Shown here in pieces: positions 1-7,257 of a DNA stretch of 64,000 nucleotides (positions are counted from its first letter, which is position 1; every line of letters starts with the position of its first letter). The DNA lies in NCBI GenBank assembly GCA_003149935.1, contig QAMH01000006.1, positions 252,153-316,152 on the forward strand, given 5' to 3'. A program made the translations under genes and the position numbers. The notes below the pieces were generated by a model. That model searched no databases, was not told where the DNA came from, and was given only the letters and a program-made list of their open reading frames with translations. Source of the stretch: Coriobacteriia bacterium (GTDB taxonomy: Bacteria > Actinomycetota > Coriobacteriia > Coriobacteriales > QAMH01).

Positions 1-49
1 AATTGAGCGATCGAGAGAAAACAATGCAAAAGATGCTTGCGTAATGTAA
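1..49 (+). other. possible 3' end of an upstream phage gene
   Basis: Two frames stay open from the window edge and stop at 44 (TAA) and 49 (TAA); either could be the last 13 to 15 codons of an upstream head gene. The tail is too short to recognise, and no coding call can be made. Confidence 0.2.
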
Positions 50-57
50 GAGAAACC

Positions 58-192
58 AGCCGTCCCGACGGGGCGGCTTCTTTCGTATAGGGCCATCCGG
101 AAAGGGTGGCCTTTTCCATTTACGGCCCCGGAAAGGGGCCCTTTTCGTTTCGGGCACCGGAAAGGTCGCCCACGTCGATGCCCGGAAAGGGC
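58..192 (+). promoter_or_regulatory. array of five tandem RNA hairpins in the leader of the scaffold-capsid genes
   Basis: Five hairpins follow one another. H1 (58-78) has a 9-bp stem, loop GAC, then TTCTTT. H2 is 91-98/104-111, H3 is 124-129/135-140, H4 is 152-158/164-171 with one bulged C, and H5 is 180-183/189-192. H2 to H5 have different stems but the identical pentaloop GGAAA. H2 and H3 are followed by TTTT. The last hairpin ends five bases before the AGGAG ribosome binding site (197-201) of the scaffold gene at 208. H1 to H3 resemble intrinsic terminators, but repeating the same loop argues for a shared binding or processing role. The structure is seen in the sequence; its function is unknown. 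Confidence 0.75.
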
Positions 193-207
193 GGTTAGGA
201 GTCAGGC

Positions 208-687
208 ATGGCAGAGGAAGCCAACGAGGGCCAAAACGGCCAGCCGGAAGGTGCGGGCGCAGCGCCCGTGCAGTCCGACTGGGAGGCCAAGTACAAGGCG
301 GCAATGGCCCATTCCCGCGAGTGGGAGAAGAAGGCCAAGGCCAACCAGGGGGCTGCCGACGAGCTGGAAAAGCTCAGGGAGGGCCAGCAGACCGAGCTGG
401 AGAAGGCCCAGGCGCGAGCGGAGGCGGCCGAGAACGAGGCCGCGCAGCTCAAGGCGAGCCAGGAGAGGGCGCAAGCCGTGGCGCATGTGGCAGACGCCGC
501 CAAGGTGCCGCACGAGTTCGTGGCGATGCTATCCGGCAAGGACGCAGACGAGCTTGCCGAGCAGGTGGAGCGTGCGCTGAAGCTGCTTCCCGCATACCCG
601 ACCAGAACCGACGACGGGGGCACCGGAGGTGCCGCCAAGAAGAAGGACAAGGCCGACAAGTTCTTTGACGGACTGTTCGGCGAGTGA
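208..687 (+). CDS. phage capsid scaffolding protein (putative)
   Basis: This 159-aa acidic protein sits directly before the major capsid gene, the usual place of a scaffold that guides procapsid assembly and then leaves. Residues about 22-100 are rich in Ala, Glu, Lys and Gln with heptad-like spacing, predicting a long coiled coil. A Gly-rich, Lys-rich stretch precedes a short C-terminal tail ending FFDGLFGE, like the capsid-binding tails of other scaffolds. The start ATG follows AGGAG by six bases. The call rests on position and composition, not a diagnostic motif; a minor head protein is the alternative. Confidence 0.65.
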   Translation: MAEEANEGQNGQPEGAGAAPVQSDWEAKYKAAMAHSREWEKKAKANQGAADELEKLREGQQTELEKAQARAEAAENEAAQLKASQERAQAVAHVADAAKVPHEFVAMLSGKDADELAEQVERALKLLPAYPTRTDDGGTGGAAKKKDKADKFFDGLFGE

Positions 688-699
688 AAGGAATAGGAA

Positions 700-1620
700 A
701 TGGCAATCGACACCAGCAGGGAGAGCGCGAACGTAATCCTCGACCCCGAAATCTCCTCCGAGATCATCAGCAAGGCAATCGAGGAGTCCGCGTTCATGCA
801 GCTCGCGCCCCGCATCACCATCGCGGGCAACGGCAAGAAGTACCAGACCATCACCGGCGACCCCGAGCCCGAGTGGCGAGGCGAAACCGACCCGGCGGCA
901 GTCGGCAAGTTCTCCTTCGGCAGCAAGACCGTGGAGCCGTACAGCATGGACCTCATCGTGCCGTTCTCCAACGAGTTCAAGCGCGACAAGAAGGGCCTGT
1001 ACGACGAATGCGTGCGCCGCATCCCCAAGCTCTTCGGCCGCAAGCTCGACAAGACCGTCATGAGCGACGCCGCTCCCGGCGAGAACTTCGACGTGCTCGG
1101 CGGCGCGAGCGCGGTGAGCATGACCCCGGCGACCGGCAAGACGCTCTACGACACGTTCGTCGCGGTTGACGAGACCATCAGCGGCGCGGGCGGCATCATG
1201 AGCGCAATCGCGTTCGCCCCGCAGGGACGCTCCAAGGTGCTCGCGGCGGTGGACGGCAACGGCCATCCGCTGTTCACGTCGGGCGTCTCGGCTGGCTCCA
1301 TCAACGACATCCTCGGCGCGAAGACCAGCACGCGCAAGGGCGTGTACGTCCCAGGAAAGGCCGCATCCGGCTCCGGCGACACCGCCAAGCCCGCCGTCCC
1401 GGCGACGCTCGGCCTCGCTGGCGACTTCGAGAACTGCGCATGGGGCTGCGTCGAGTCCATCAAGGGCTCGGTGTCCGAGGAGGCCACGCTCTCCTACAAG
1501 GATGGCGACGAGACCATCACGCTCAATCTCTGGCAGCGCGGCATGTTCGCCGTCAAGTTCACCTTCGAGCTGACGTTCATGGTGCGCGACCTCGCCACTT
1601 TCGTTCGTCTGACGGCCTAG
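700..1620 (+). CDS. phage major capsid protein, HK97 fold
   Basis: A 306-aa protein forming the icosahedral shell. The N-terminus lacks a long delta domain, consistent with the separate scaffold gene upstream. The pattern ILDPEISSEIISKAIEES followed by a Pro/Glu-rich stretch with EWRGETDP, then a spine-helix-like segment (KRDKKGLYDECVRRIPKLFG), is typical of HK97-type coat proteins (Phage_capsid family). The C-terminal part (residues about 250-306) is beta-rich and ends with an FELTFMVRDLATFVRLTA strand, as in other members. It starts 12 bases after the scaffold stop with AGGAA upstream. Three bases separate it from the next gene, so the head genes are probably one transcript. Confidence 0.85.
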   Translation: MAIDTSRESANVILDPEISSEIISKAIEESAFMQLAPRITIAGNGKKYQTITGDPEPEWRGETDPAAVGKFSFGSKTVEPYSMDLIVPFSNEFKRDKKGLYDECVRRIPKLFGRKLDKTVMSDAAPGENFDVLGGASAVSMTPATGKTLYDTFVAVDETISGAGGIMSAIAFAPQGRSKVLAAVDGNGHPLFTSGVSAGSINDILGAKTSTRKGVYVPGKAASGSGDTAKPAVPATLGLAGDFENCAWGCVESIKGSVSEEATLSYKDGDETITLNLWQRGMFAVKFTFELTFMVRDLATFVRLTA

Positions 1621-1623
1621 GCG

Positions 1624-1806
1624 ATGGTGCGCCTGGTAAGCCCCGGCGGCATAGAAGTGCTCGCATGCGAGGAGGCGGCCCCCCGTCTCCTCGAAAGCGG
1701 GTTCGCCGAGGCGAAGGAGAAGGTGGACGAGAAGCCCGAGGCGGCGACGGCGGCGAAGCCCAAGGCGACGCCGCGCAAGAGCGCCGCTAAGACCAAGGGG
1801 GCCTAG
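1624..1806 (+). CDS. small phage head protein, unknown function
   Basis: A 60-aa protein between capsid and connector genes. Residues 1-30 have the pattern VRLVSPGGIEVLACEEAAPRLL followed by ESGF, familiar from small proteins in this position of many siphoviruses. The C-terminal half is Lys/Ala/Pro-rich and strongly basic (many K and R), suggesting a flexible nucleic-acid or capsid-binding tail. Its stop overlaps the GTG that precedes the next gene. Role not established; a head decoration or linker protein is possible. Confidence 0.65.
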   Translation: MVRLVSPGGIEVLACEEAAPRLLESGFAEAKEKVDEKPEAATAAKPKATPRKSAAKTKGA

Positions 1807-1808
1807 TG

Positions 1809-2186
1809 ATGGAGCCGTTCGCGACAAAAGAGCAGTACGAATCGCGCTTCGGCGAGGTGGGCGACAAGACGACGCTCGCCCAATGCCTCGAAGACGCGAC
1901 GGCGGCCATCAGGGCCGAGTTCGCCAAGAGGCACGTGGACATCGACGCGAAGCTCGAAGACGAGATGTTCGCCGACGCCTGCATGCGCGTGTGCCGCTCG
2001 GTCGCGAACCGCATCATGCCAGGCGGCGTGGACGTTCCCCTTGGCGCGTCATCGGTCGCCGAAACCGACGGCCCGTACTCTCGCACCGTGAGCTACGCGA
2101 CGTCCTACGGGCTTCCCAAGCTGCTGCCGAGCGAGCTTTCAATGCTCGGTCTCGGCGGCGGCAGGGCCGGATGGGGAAGGATGTGA
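1809..2186 (+). CDS. phage head-tail connector protein (Gp19/Gp15/Gp42-like)
   Basis: A 125-aa protein, largely alpha-helical at the N-terminus (residues 1-70) with a short Gly-rich C-terminus. The layout 'ATKEQYESRFG ... ATAAIRAEF ... MRVCRSVANRIMPGG ... YSRTVSYAT' matches the Gp19/Gp15/Gp42 family that forms the adaptor ring under the portal. ATG 1809 was chosen; a GTG at 1806 lies in frame and overlaps the previous stop. The stop overlaps the next start as TGATG, suggesting translational coupling. Confidence 0.7.
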   Translation: MEPFATKEQYESRFGEVGDKTTLAQCLEDATAAIRAEFAKRHVDIDAKLEDEMFADACMRVCRSVANRIMPGGVDVPLGASSVAETDGPYSRTVSYATSYGLPKLLPSELSMLGLGGGRAGWGRM

Positions 2187-2524
2187 TGGCGATGCGGGGC
2201 ATCGAGGTGACCGTTCTGCGCCCGACCAGGACGACAGACCGCCTCGGCAACGAGGTGGACGGAGAACCCGAGCGCGAACCAGTGGGCAACGTGCTCGTGG
2301 CACCTGGGCCGACCGCCGACATGGATGCGGCGAGACCCGATGGCGTCACCGTTGCGCTTACCCTGCACTTTCCCAAGATGTACATGGCGTCGCTCGAAGG
2401 ATGCTCCGTCGAGTTGCCCGAGCCGTGGGAGGGAATCTACCGCGTCATCGGCAATCCCATGCCGTACATGAAGTCGCCGGGGCCGTGGAACCGTCCCGTC
2501 GAGGTGGAGATGGCCCATGGCTAA
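2186..2524 (+). CDS. phage head closure / head-tail joining protein
   Basis: A 112-aa, beta-rich protein. Segments such as IEVTVLRPTRTTDRLGNEVDG and a final strand region with YRVIGNPMPYMKSPGPWNRP fit the head-closure (stopper) family that plugs the connector after DNA packaging. It starts at ATG 2186, one base into the TGA of the connector gene, and its end overlaps the next gene by eight bases. Position between connector and gp10-like genes supports the call; sequence similarity alone is weak. Confidence 0.65.
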   Translation: MAMRGIEVTVLRPTRTTDRLGNEVDGEPEREPVGNVLVAPGPTADMDAARPDGVTVALTLHFPKMYMASLEGCSVELPEPWEGIYRVIGNPMPYMKSPGPWNRPVEVEMAHG

Positions 2525-2816
2525 GCTCAAGTGGAACGACAAGGAGCTCAGGAATCTCGTTGGCGAGGCCGCCGAGCCGCATGTCAAGGCCAAGACCGCC
2601 GAGATAAAGACGGCGGCGGACTCCATGAGCGCGGGTTTCCGAACGGGCCTGTACCACCGTAACCACGAGTCTCCCGCAGTGGGCAACACCAAACCTAAGT
2701 ACAAGTCGAGCGTGAAGAAGTTCAACGGGCTTCCCGTCGGCATCGTCTACACGGGCAACTACTCGGCCATGAAGGACAACACGCTCAACAACACGCTACT
2801 CAAGGCCAGGGGGTGA
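2517..2816 (+). CDS. phage neck protein, HK97 gp10-like
   Basis: A 99-aa basic protein. Members of the HK97 gp10 family link the head-closure ring to the tail tube and lie exactly here in the gene order. The sequence has a helical N-terminus (LKWNDKELRNLVGEAAE) and a C-terminal motif GIVYTGNYSAMKDNT resembling the usual ending in which the protein folds against the tube. It overlaps the gene on each side or abuts it closely. Family assignment is inferred mainly from order, size and the C-terminal pattern. Confidence 0.6.
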   Translation: MAKLKWNDKELRNLVGEAAEPHVKAKTAEIKTAADSMSAGFRTGLYHRNHESPAVGNTKPKYKSSVKKFNGLPVGIVYTGNYSAMKDNTLNNTLLKARG

Positions 2817-2818
2817 CC

Positions 2819-3175
2819 ATGGCGGCTTTCAGCGTCACGCAGGCTCTCGTCGAGCACCTGCGGTCAATGGGCTACGCGGCCAGCAGCCGCGTCCCCCGAA
2901 AGGGGCCTGCCGAGTTCGTCACCGTCGAGCGCGTTGGCGGTGGCACGTCAAGCATGGTCGACCACCCGTCCATGGCGGTGCAGACGTGGGCCGACAGCGA
3001 CGCGCGGGCAGAGGAGATGGGAAACGCCGTGAAGGTGGCCCTCCTCATCAACCCGCCACCTGCGGGAGTCCACTCAATCCGGGTCGAGACCGGCCCGTAC
3101 CAGTTCTACGACCAAGACACAGGCAAGGCTCGTTATCAGCTCGTGCTGAACGTGACCTGCCAGCTAGAGATTTAG
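2819..3175 (+). CDS. phage tail terminator protein
   Basis: A 118-aa alpha/beta protein with the tail-terminator layout: an N-terminal helix (VTQALVEHLRSMGYAASSRVP), a strand FVTVERVGG, the segment 'MVDHPSMAVQTWADSDARAEEMGNAV', and a last strand 'YQLVLNVTCQLEI'. Such proteins cap the tail tube and fix its length. ATG 2819 is preferred because AGGGGG lies about five bases upstream; an in-frame GTG at 2813 is possible. The tail tube gene follows with a strong AGGAGG site overlapping this gene's end. Confidence 0.7.
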   Translation: MAAFSVTQALVEHLRSMGYAASSRVPRKGPAEFVTVERVGGGTSSMVDHPSMAVQTWADSDARAEEMGNAVKVALLINPPPAGVHSIRVETGPYQFYDQDTGKARYQLVLNVTCQLEI

Positions 3176-3185
3176 GAGGCCAGAG

Positions 3186-3782
3186 ATGGCTACACCCGAC
3201 ATGACCAAGGTCGCCGTGCTAGAGGGCAAGGTCACCGGTGCGATTTTCGTCGCCCCGGTCACCACGCCGCTGCCGACCGACGCGACCACCGCACTTCCCG
3301 CCGCGTACAAGTGCCTCGGCTTCACCAGTGACGATGGCATCGTCATCACCGAGGACGGCTCCACCAAGCAGCTGCGCGTCTGGGAGGGCCGCACCGTCGT
3401 GCGCAACAAGCGAACCGAGTACAACGAGCAGATCAAGTTCACCCCCGTCGAGTGCAACGAGGACGTTGCGAAGTTCACCTGGGGAGATGACAAGGTGTCC
3501 GTCGACGCGAGCGGCAACCTCACCATCAAGCACCATGGCGGCGACGTGGAACCCGTGCACACCGTAATCGAGGCCGTTCCCTTCGCAGGTGCGGTGGCCC
3601 GCTACTGCGCCAAGACGCAGCTCACCGAGCGCGGCGATGTCGCTGGCAACGGCGAGGACTACGCGGGTCGCGAGCTGACGCTCGACTGCCTGGGCGTCGA
3701 GGGCGTGACCATGACCGAGTACATCGCGTTCACTTCGGCCGCCCCCGTAGCAGCTGTCGCATCCAGCAAGGGAGGCAACTAA
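3186..3782 (+). CDS. phage major tail tube protein
   Basis: A 198-aa, beta-rich protein that would polymerise into the non-contractile tail tube. Early residues carry the pattern VAVLEGKVTGAIFVAPVTTP and 'AYKCLGFTSDDGIVITEDGSTKQLRVWEG', typical of siphovirus major tail proteins, where an N-terminal strand region is followed by the 'T-x-x-G' turn region. AGGAGG lies seven bases before ATG. It lies directly upstream of a frameshifted chaperone and the tape measure gene, the standard order. The stop overlaps the next start as TAATG. Confidence 0.8.
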   Translation: MATPDMTKVAVLEGKVTGAIFVAPVTTPLPTDATTALPAAYKCLGFTSDDGIVITEDGSTKQLRVWEGRTVVRNKRTEYNEQIKFTPVECNEDVAKFTWGDDKVSVDASGNLTIKHHGGDVEPVHTVIEAVPFAGAVARYCAKTQLTERGDVAGNGEDYAGRELTLDCLGVEGVTMTEYIAFTSAAPVAAVASSKGGN

Positions 3783-4057
3783 TGGCCGCGAAGAGTCCAG
3801 TCAAGGCCGTCGATGTCGATGGCATCGAGGTGCAGGTGGACACCGCCTACGTCCAGTCCTGGGACGGGATGCGCAAGGCGGCGCGCATGGCCTCTTCCGA
3901 GCGAACCGACGAGGAGAAGGGCGTGGCGGTGTTTGAGTACTACGAGCGCGCCATTCCCAACCTCGACGACGTGTCCGAGGCGATGGCCGGAAAGCCCGCC
4001 GATGAGGTCATGGGCCTGCTGTCGCGCGCTGTGATGGAGGCGACCCCAAAAAACTGA
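3782..4057 (+). CDS. tail assembly chaperone, short form (gpG-like)
   Basis: A 91-aa helical protein read in the zero frame, corresponding to lambda gpG, which coats the tape measure during tail assembly. It begins at ATG 3782, overlapping the tail tube stop. Its last codons are CCA AAA AAC TGA and contain a frameshift signal, so a fraction of ribosomes should continue into the following segment. The protein has no catalytic motif; helix-rich composition (MRKAARMASSERTDEEKG) and position between tube and tape measure genes define it. Confidence 0.75.
   Translation: MAAKSPVKAVDVDGIEVQVDTAYVQSWDGMRKAARMASSERTDEEKGVAVFEYYERAIPNLDDVSEAMAGKPADEVMGLLSRAVMEATPKN
4045..4054 (+). promoter_or_regulatory. 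-1 ribosomal frameshift signal
   Basis: The sequence CCCAAAAAAC holds two overlapping slippery heptamers in the correct phase, C CCA AAA (4045-4051) and A AAA AAC (4048-4054), one codon before the zero-frame stop TGA at 4055. A -1 shift keeps the frame open to 4470. A weak stem, CGCGT (4065-4069) with ACGCG (4083-4087), starts about ten bases downstream and may act as the stimulator. Confidence 0.75.
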
Positions 4058-4470
4058 GGACGCTCGCGTGGCTCGTCTGCGAACGCGTGGACGAGCTGCG
4101 CGCTGACCTGATGCAGCACTACGGAGTGTGCCTGGACGAGGCCATGGAGGGGCGGTACTCGCCGGATTTCGTCGCGTCGATCGTGGCGCAGATGCCCGAG
4201 GACTGCCGGTGGAGAGTCGCCGAAGACCAGGACGCCCTGTGGAACATGGACAGGGTTCTCCTCGCCCTGCTCGTGAACCAGATACAGGGCTACATCTGGG
4301 CCAACGCCGACAAGAAGAGGCGCGGCCCCAGGCCGAAGCCGCTAGGCCCGAAGTGGCTCGTGGAGGCCGATAACACGAGAAAGCTCCCGGCGATGCCGAT
4401 GAGCAGGGAAATGCTACTCGCGGAGCTATCGAAACCGAGGACGGGAGGTGACGTTGATGGCGGGAACTGA
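4055..4470 (+). CDS. tail assembly chaperone, frameshift extension (T domain)
   Basis: This region is open in the -1 frame relative to the short chaperone. A slip at the site 4045-4054 would give a fusion of about 229 residues, the equivalent of lambda gpGT, in which the T part recruits the tail tube protein. The segment has helical stretches (DELRADLMQHYGVCLDEAMEG; NMDRVLLALLVNQIQGYIWAN) and a Lys/Arg/Pro-rich linker. A GTG at 4087 is in frame and could be mistaken for an independent start, but it has no convincing ribosome binding site. Its end overlaps the tape measure start by 14 bases. Confidence 0.7.
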
Positions 4471-7255
4471 GGTGGCGAGCGGCTACGTCAAGGTCAGCTC
4501 GAAGCCAGACAAGAGCTTCAAGTCAAACATCGAGAACGCGATGCCGTCGGGCACCAAGACCGGCAAGGCGTTCATGGCCGGTTTCAAGGGGCCTGTGAGC
4601 GGTCTTGCCAGCTGGTTCAAGGGCGGTGCCGTCATGGGTGCCGTCTCGTCGGTCACGACCGCCGCGATGGGGGCAATCTCGGCCTCGATGGACTCCGCCG
4701 TGAAGCGAGCCGACACGCTAGCGAACTTCCCACGCGTGATGACCTCGATGGGCTATTCGGCAGAGGCCGCCGCGAAGAGCAGCGACATCATGAAGGCCGC
4801 CATCGACGGCCTGCCGACCAAGCTACAGGACATCACCGGCAACGTGCAGATGCTCACCTCCTCCATGCGCAACCTGTCGGATGGGGAGGTGAACGCCACC
4901 ACCGTCGGCAAGGCGTTCAATGACATGATGCTCGCCGGTGGCAAAGGCCCCGAGGTCGCTAACGAGGCGTTCAACCAGCTCTCGAAGGTCATAGCTACCG
5001 GCAAGGTCGAGATGGACTCGTGGATGTCCATCTACACGGCATCCCCCGGAACAATCGACAAGGTAGCGGAATCGATGCTCGGCGCGGGCAAGGGAGGAAT
5101 GGAGCTCAAGGACGCCCTGACGAGCGGCAAGGTGAAGATGGATGACTTCCTCGCTACCATGGTCAGGCTCGACAAGGAGGGCGGCGAGGGCTTCGCAAGC
5201 TTCGAGACGCAGGCGCGCGAGGCGACCAAGGGCATCGAGACATCGGCAAACAACGCGAAGAACGCCATATCGAACCAGATGGCCAACATCCTGGGCAAGC
5301 TCAACGCCAACGGCGAGATAGCCGGGATATTCGACGGCGTCAAGGCGACCATCAACAACGCGGGCGCGTTCATCGTCGCCTCAATCGACTCCATCAAGAA
5401 CACCATCGACTTCGAGGGCTTTGCCGCCGCGTTCGACGGTATGGGCCAGGTCGTGTCGGCGGCGTTCGGCGCGGGCGGCATGTCAGCCGAGGACTTCGGC
5501 ACGATGGTGGGTAACGCGATAAACTCGCTCATCCCCGTCATCCAGATGGCTACGCCAATCGTCGGATTTGTCGCCGAGGCGTTTGCGCTGCTCGCTCAAA
5601 ATGCCGGTGTTGTGGTGCCGGTTATAGGTGCCGTCGCGATAGGCATGATGGTGGTCAAAGGGGCGTCTGCCGCTGCCGGACTCGTGAGCGCGTTCGGCGG
5701 TGCGCTCACCGTCGTCGGCGGTGGGGCTACCAAGGCGGCAGGCGGCCTGGCAAAGGCCGGTGCCGGTGCCAAGACCGCCGCCCCGTCCCTCATCCAGGTA
5801 GGTGCGGCCGCCCTCATGGTCGGTGCCGGCATCCTCATGGCGTGCACGGGCGTCTTCCTGCTCGCACAGGGTGCCGTGGCTATAGCGAGCGCTGGCCCCA
5901 TGGCTGCCGTCGCGCTCGTGGGTATGGTCGGTGCAATTGCGGGCCTCGCGGTTGGCGCAGCCGCAATCGCTCCGGCGCTCACCGCCGGTGCGGTCGGCAT
6001 GGTGGCGTTCGGTGCGGCCGTGCTCATGGTCGGCGCCGGCGTTCTGCTCGCCTCCGTCGGCCTCGTGCTCGTGGCGGGCACTCTGCCCACGATAGCCGCA
6101 TACGGCATGGCGGCTGGCGTCGCGGCAACGACGCTCGGGGCCGGACTTCTTGTGATGGGAGCCGGTGCCCTCGTGGCCGGTGTGGGCATGACGGTGCTGG
6201 GCGTCGGGCTGCTCGTCGCGGCACCGGGGCTTCTCATAGCCTCCGCCGCCGTGATGATTCTCGGCGCGGGGATGATGATGGTCGGTGCCGGCGCGGCCAT
6301 GGCGGCTCCCGCCATCATCGTGATGGGCACGGCGCTGCCGATGATTGCGGCTTCCGCCGCACCAGCCGCAGCCGGACTCGGCCTGCTGGCAGGTGCCGCC
6401 CTCGCCGCCGTTCCGGGATTCGTCGCAGGTGCCGGGCCTGCCGCCGCGCTGTCGGCGGCGATAGTTCCGATGGGCACCGCCGCGATGATGGCGGCCATGG
6501 GCCTGCTCATGGTCTGCGCGTCGCTTCCTGTAATAGCCTCGCAGGGGCCTGCGGCCGGTACCGGCATGCAGCAGCTCGCTCAGGGCGCGACCAACGCGGT
6601 ACCGGCGCTTACCGAAGCTGCTCCCGTGATGACCACCATGGCAGCGTCCGTCACAACGATGGCCACAGGAACGATGCTCGGCGCGGCGTCCATGGCGGCG
6701 CTTGCTGCCGGCACGCAGACGGCATCTGCCGGGATGGTGACACTGGACGCGTCCATGCAATCGGTGTCGGCGACGGCATCCACCGCGTTTTCCACGATAG
6801 CGTCAACTGCCATCGCATCGTTCTCGGCGGCATCGGCCGCCGCACAGAAAGCCTGCGCCTCGATTCGCACCTCGATCGTCTCGCTGCCCAAGAGCACCAC
6901 GGTTCGCATCAACGTGGACGCGGGCAGCGTCAAGCTGCCTCACTTCTCGATGTCGGGCTCGTTCAACGCGCAGACCGGCAGCGTGCCTACGGTGGACGTG
7001 CGCTGGTTCAAGACCGGTGCCATCTTCACCAAGCCGGTGTTCGGAATGGGCGAGGCAGGAGCCGAGGTGTCCATGCCGCTGTACGGCCGCTACATGCGCC
7101 CGTTTGCCGCCGCACTCGCGGGCGAGATGCCGCAATCCGGCGGAACCGTCAACTACGTCGAGGTGACGGTGAACGCCGCTCCCGGAGACGACGCCGAGGC
7201 GATAGGTCGCGAACTCGCCCACGAATTCAAGCTACACGGCCTGATGGGAGGCTAG
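4457..7255 (+). CDS. phage tail tape measure protein
   Basis: A 932-aa protein that sets tail length. Residues about 60-270 look like the tape measure domain of the TIGR02675 type (ADTLANFPRVMTSMGYSAEA; FNQLSKVIATGKVEMDSWMS). Residues about 375-775 are an extreme Ala/Gly/Val/Met-rich hydrophobic stretch with repeated MVGAG and VMGAG motifs, expected to hold many membrane-like helices, probably for passing DNA through the host membrane. The last 150 residues are more polar and end in a conserved-looking 'VYGRYMRPFA'-type region. ATG 4457 is chosen because GGAGG (4444-4448) lies eight bases upstream; an in-frame GTG at 4448 overlaps that site. Confidence 0.88.
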   Translation: MAGTEVASGYVKVSSKPDKSFKSNIENAMPSGTKTGKAFMAGFKGPVSGLASWFKGGAVMGAVSSVTTAAMGAISASMDSAVKRADTLANFPRVMTSMGYSAEAAAKSSDIMKAAIDGLPTKLQDITGNVQMLTSSMRNLSDGEVNATTVGKAFNDMMLAGGKGPEVANEAFNQLSKVIATGKVEMDSWMSIYTASPGTIDKVAESMLGAGKGGMELKDALTSGKVKMDDFLATMVRLDKEGGEGFASFETQAREATKGIETSANNAKNAISNQMANILGKLNANGEIAGIFDGVKATINNAGAFIVASIDSIKNTIDFEGFAAAFDGMGQVVSAAFGAGGMSAEDFGTMVGNAINSLIPVIQMATPIVGFVAEAFALLAQNAGVVVPVIGAVAIGMMVVKGASAAAGLVSAFGGALTVVGGGATKAAGGLAKAGAGAKTAAPSLIQVGAAALMVGAGILMACTGVFLLAQGAVAIASAGPMAAVALVGMVGAIAGLAVGAAAIAPALTAGAVGMVAFGAAVLMVGAGVLLASVGLVLVAGTLPTIAAYGMAAGVAATTLGAGLLVMGAGALVAGVGMTVLGVGLLVAAPGLLIASAAVMILGAGMMMVGAGAAMAAPAIIVMGTALPMIAASAAPAAAGLGLLAGAALAAVPGFVAGAGPAAALSAAIVPMGTAAMMAAMGLLMVCASLPVIASQGPAAGTGMQQLAQGATNAVPALTEAAPVMTTMAASVTTMATGTMLGAASMAALAAGTQTASAGMVTLDASMQSVSATASTAFSTIASTAIASFSAASAAAQKACASIRTSIVSLPKSTTVRINVDAGSVKLPHFSMSGSFNAQTGSVPTVDVRWFKTGAIFTKPVFGMGEAGAEVSMPLYGRYMRPFAAALAGEMPQSGGTVNYVEVTVNAAPGDDAEAIGRELAHEFKLHGLMGG

Positions 7256-7257
7256 GC

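Noticed and set aside
529..1827. A 432-codon frame opposite the capsid gene
   Set aside because: Antisense shadow of a high-GC gene; Arg/Leu/Val composition and no ribosome binding site.
2893..2909. A further GAAA-loop hairpin (CCCC-GAAA-GGGG) like those at the left end
   Set aside because: It lies inside the tail terminator coding sequence as a single copy with a different loop; probably codon-level chance.
4087..4470. An independent gene starting at GTG 4087
   Set aside because: The frame is continuous with the slippery site at 4045-4054 and there is no good ribosome binding site, so it is better explained as the frameshift extension.
5483..6760. A 425-codon frame opposite the tape measure repeats
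   Set aside because: Composition dominated by His, Arg and Gly from the complementary GC-rich repeats; no start signal.
5842..7257. A long open frame (472 codons) running in front of the large tail protein gene
   Set aside because: It overlaps the tape measure gene in another frame and is produced by the GC-rich, repetitive composition. The amino acid content (Arg/Gly/Cys-rich) is not protein-like. The true start is ATG 7258.
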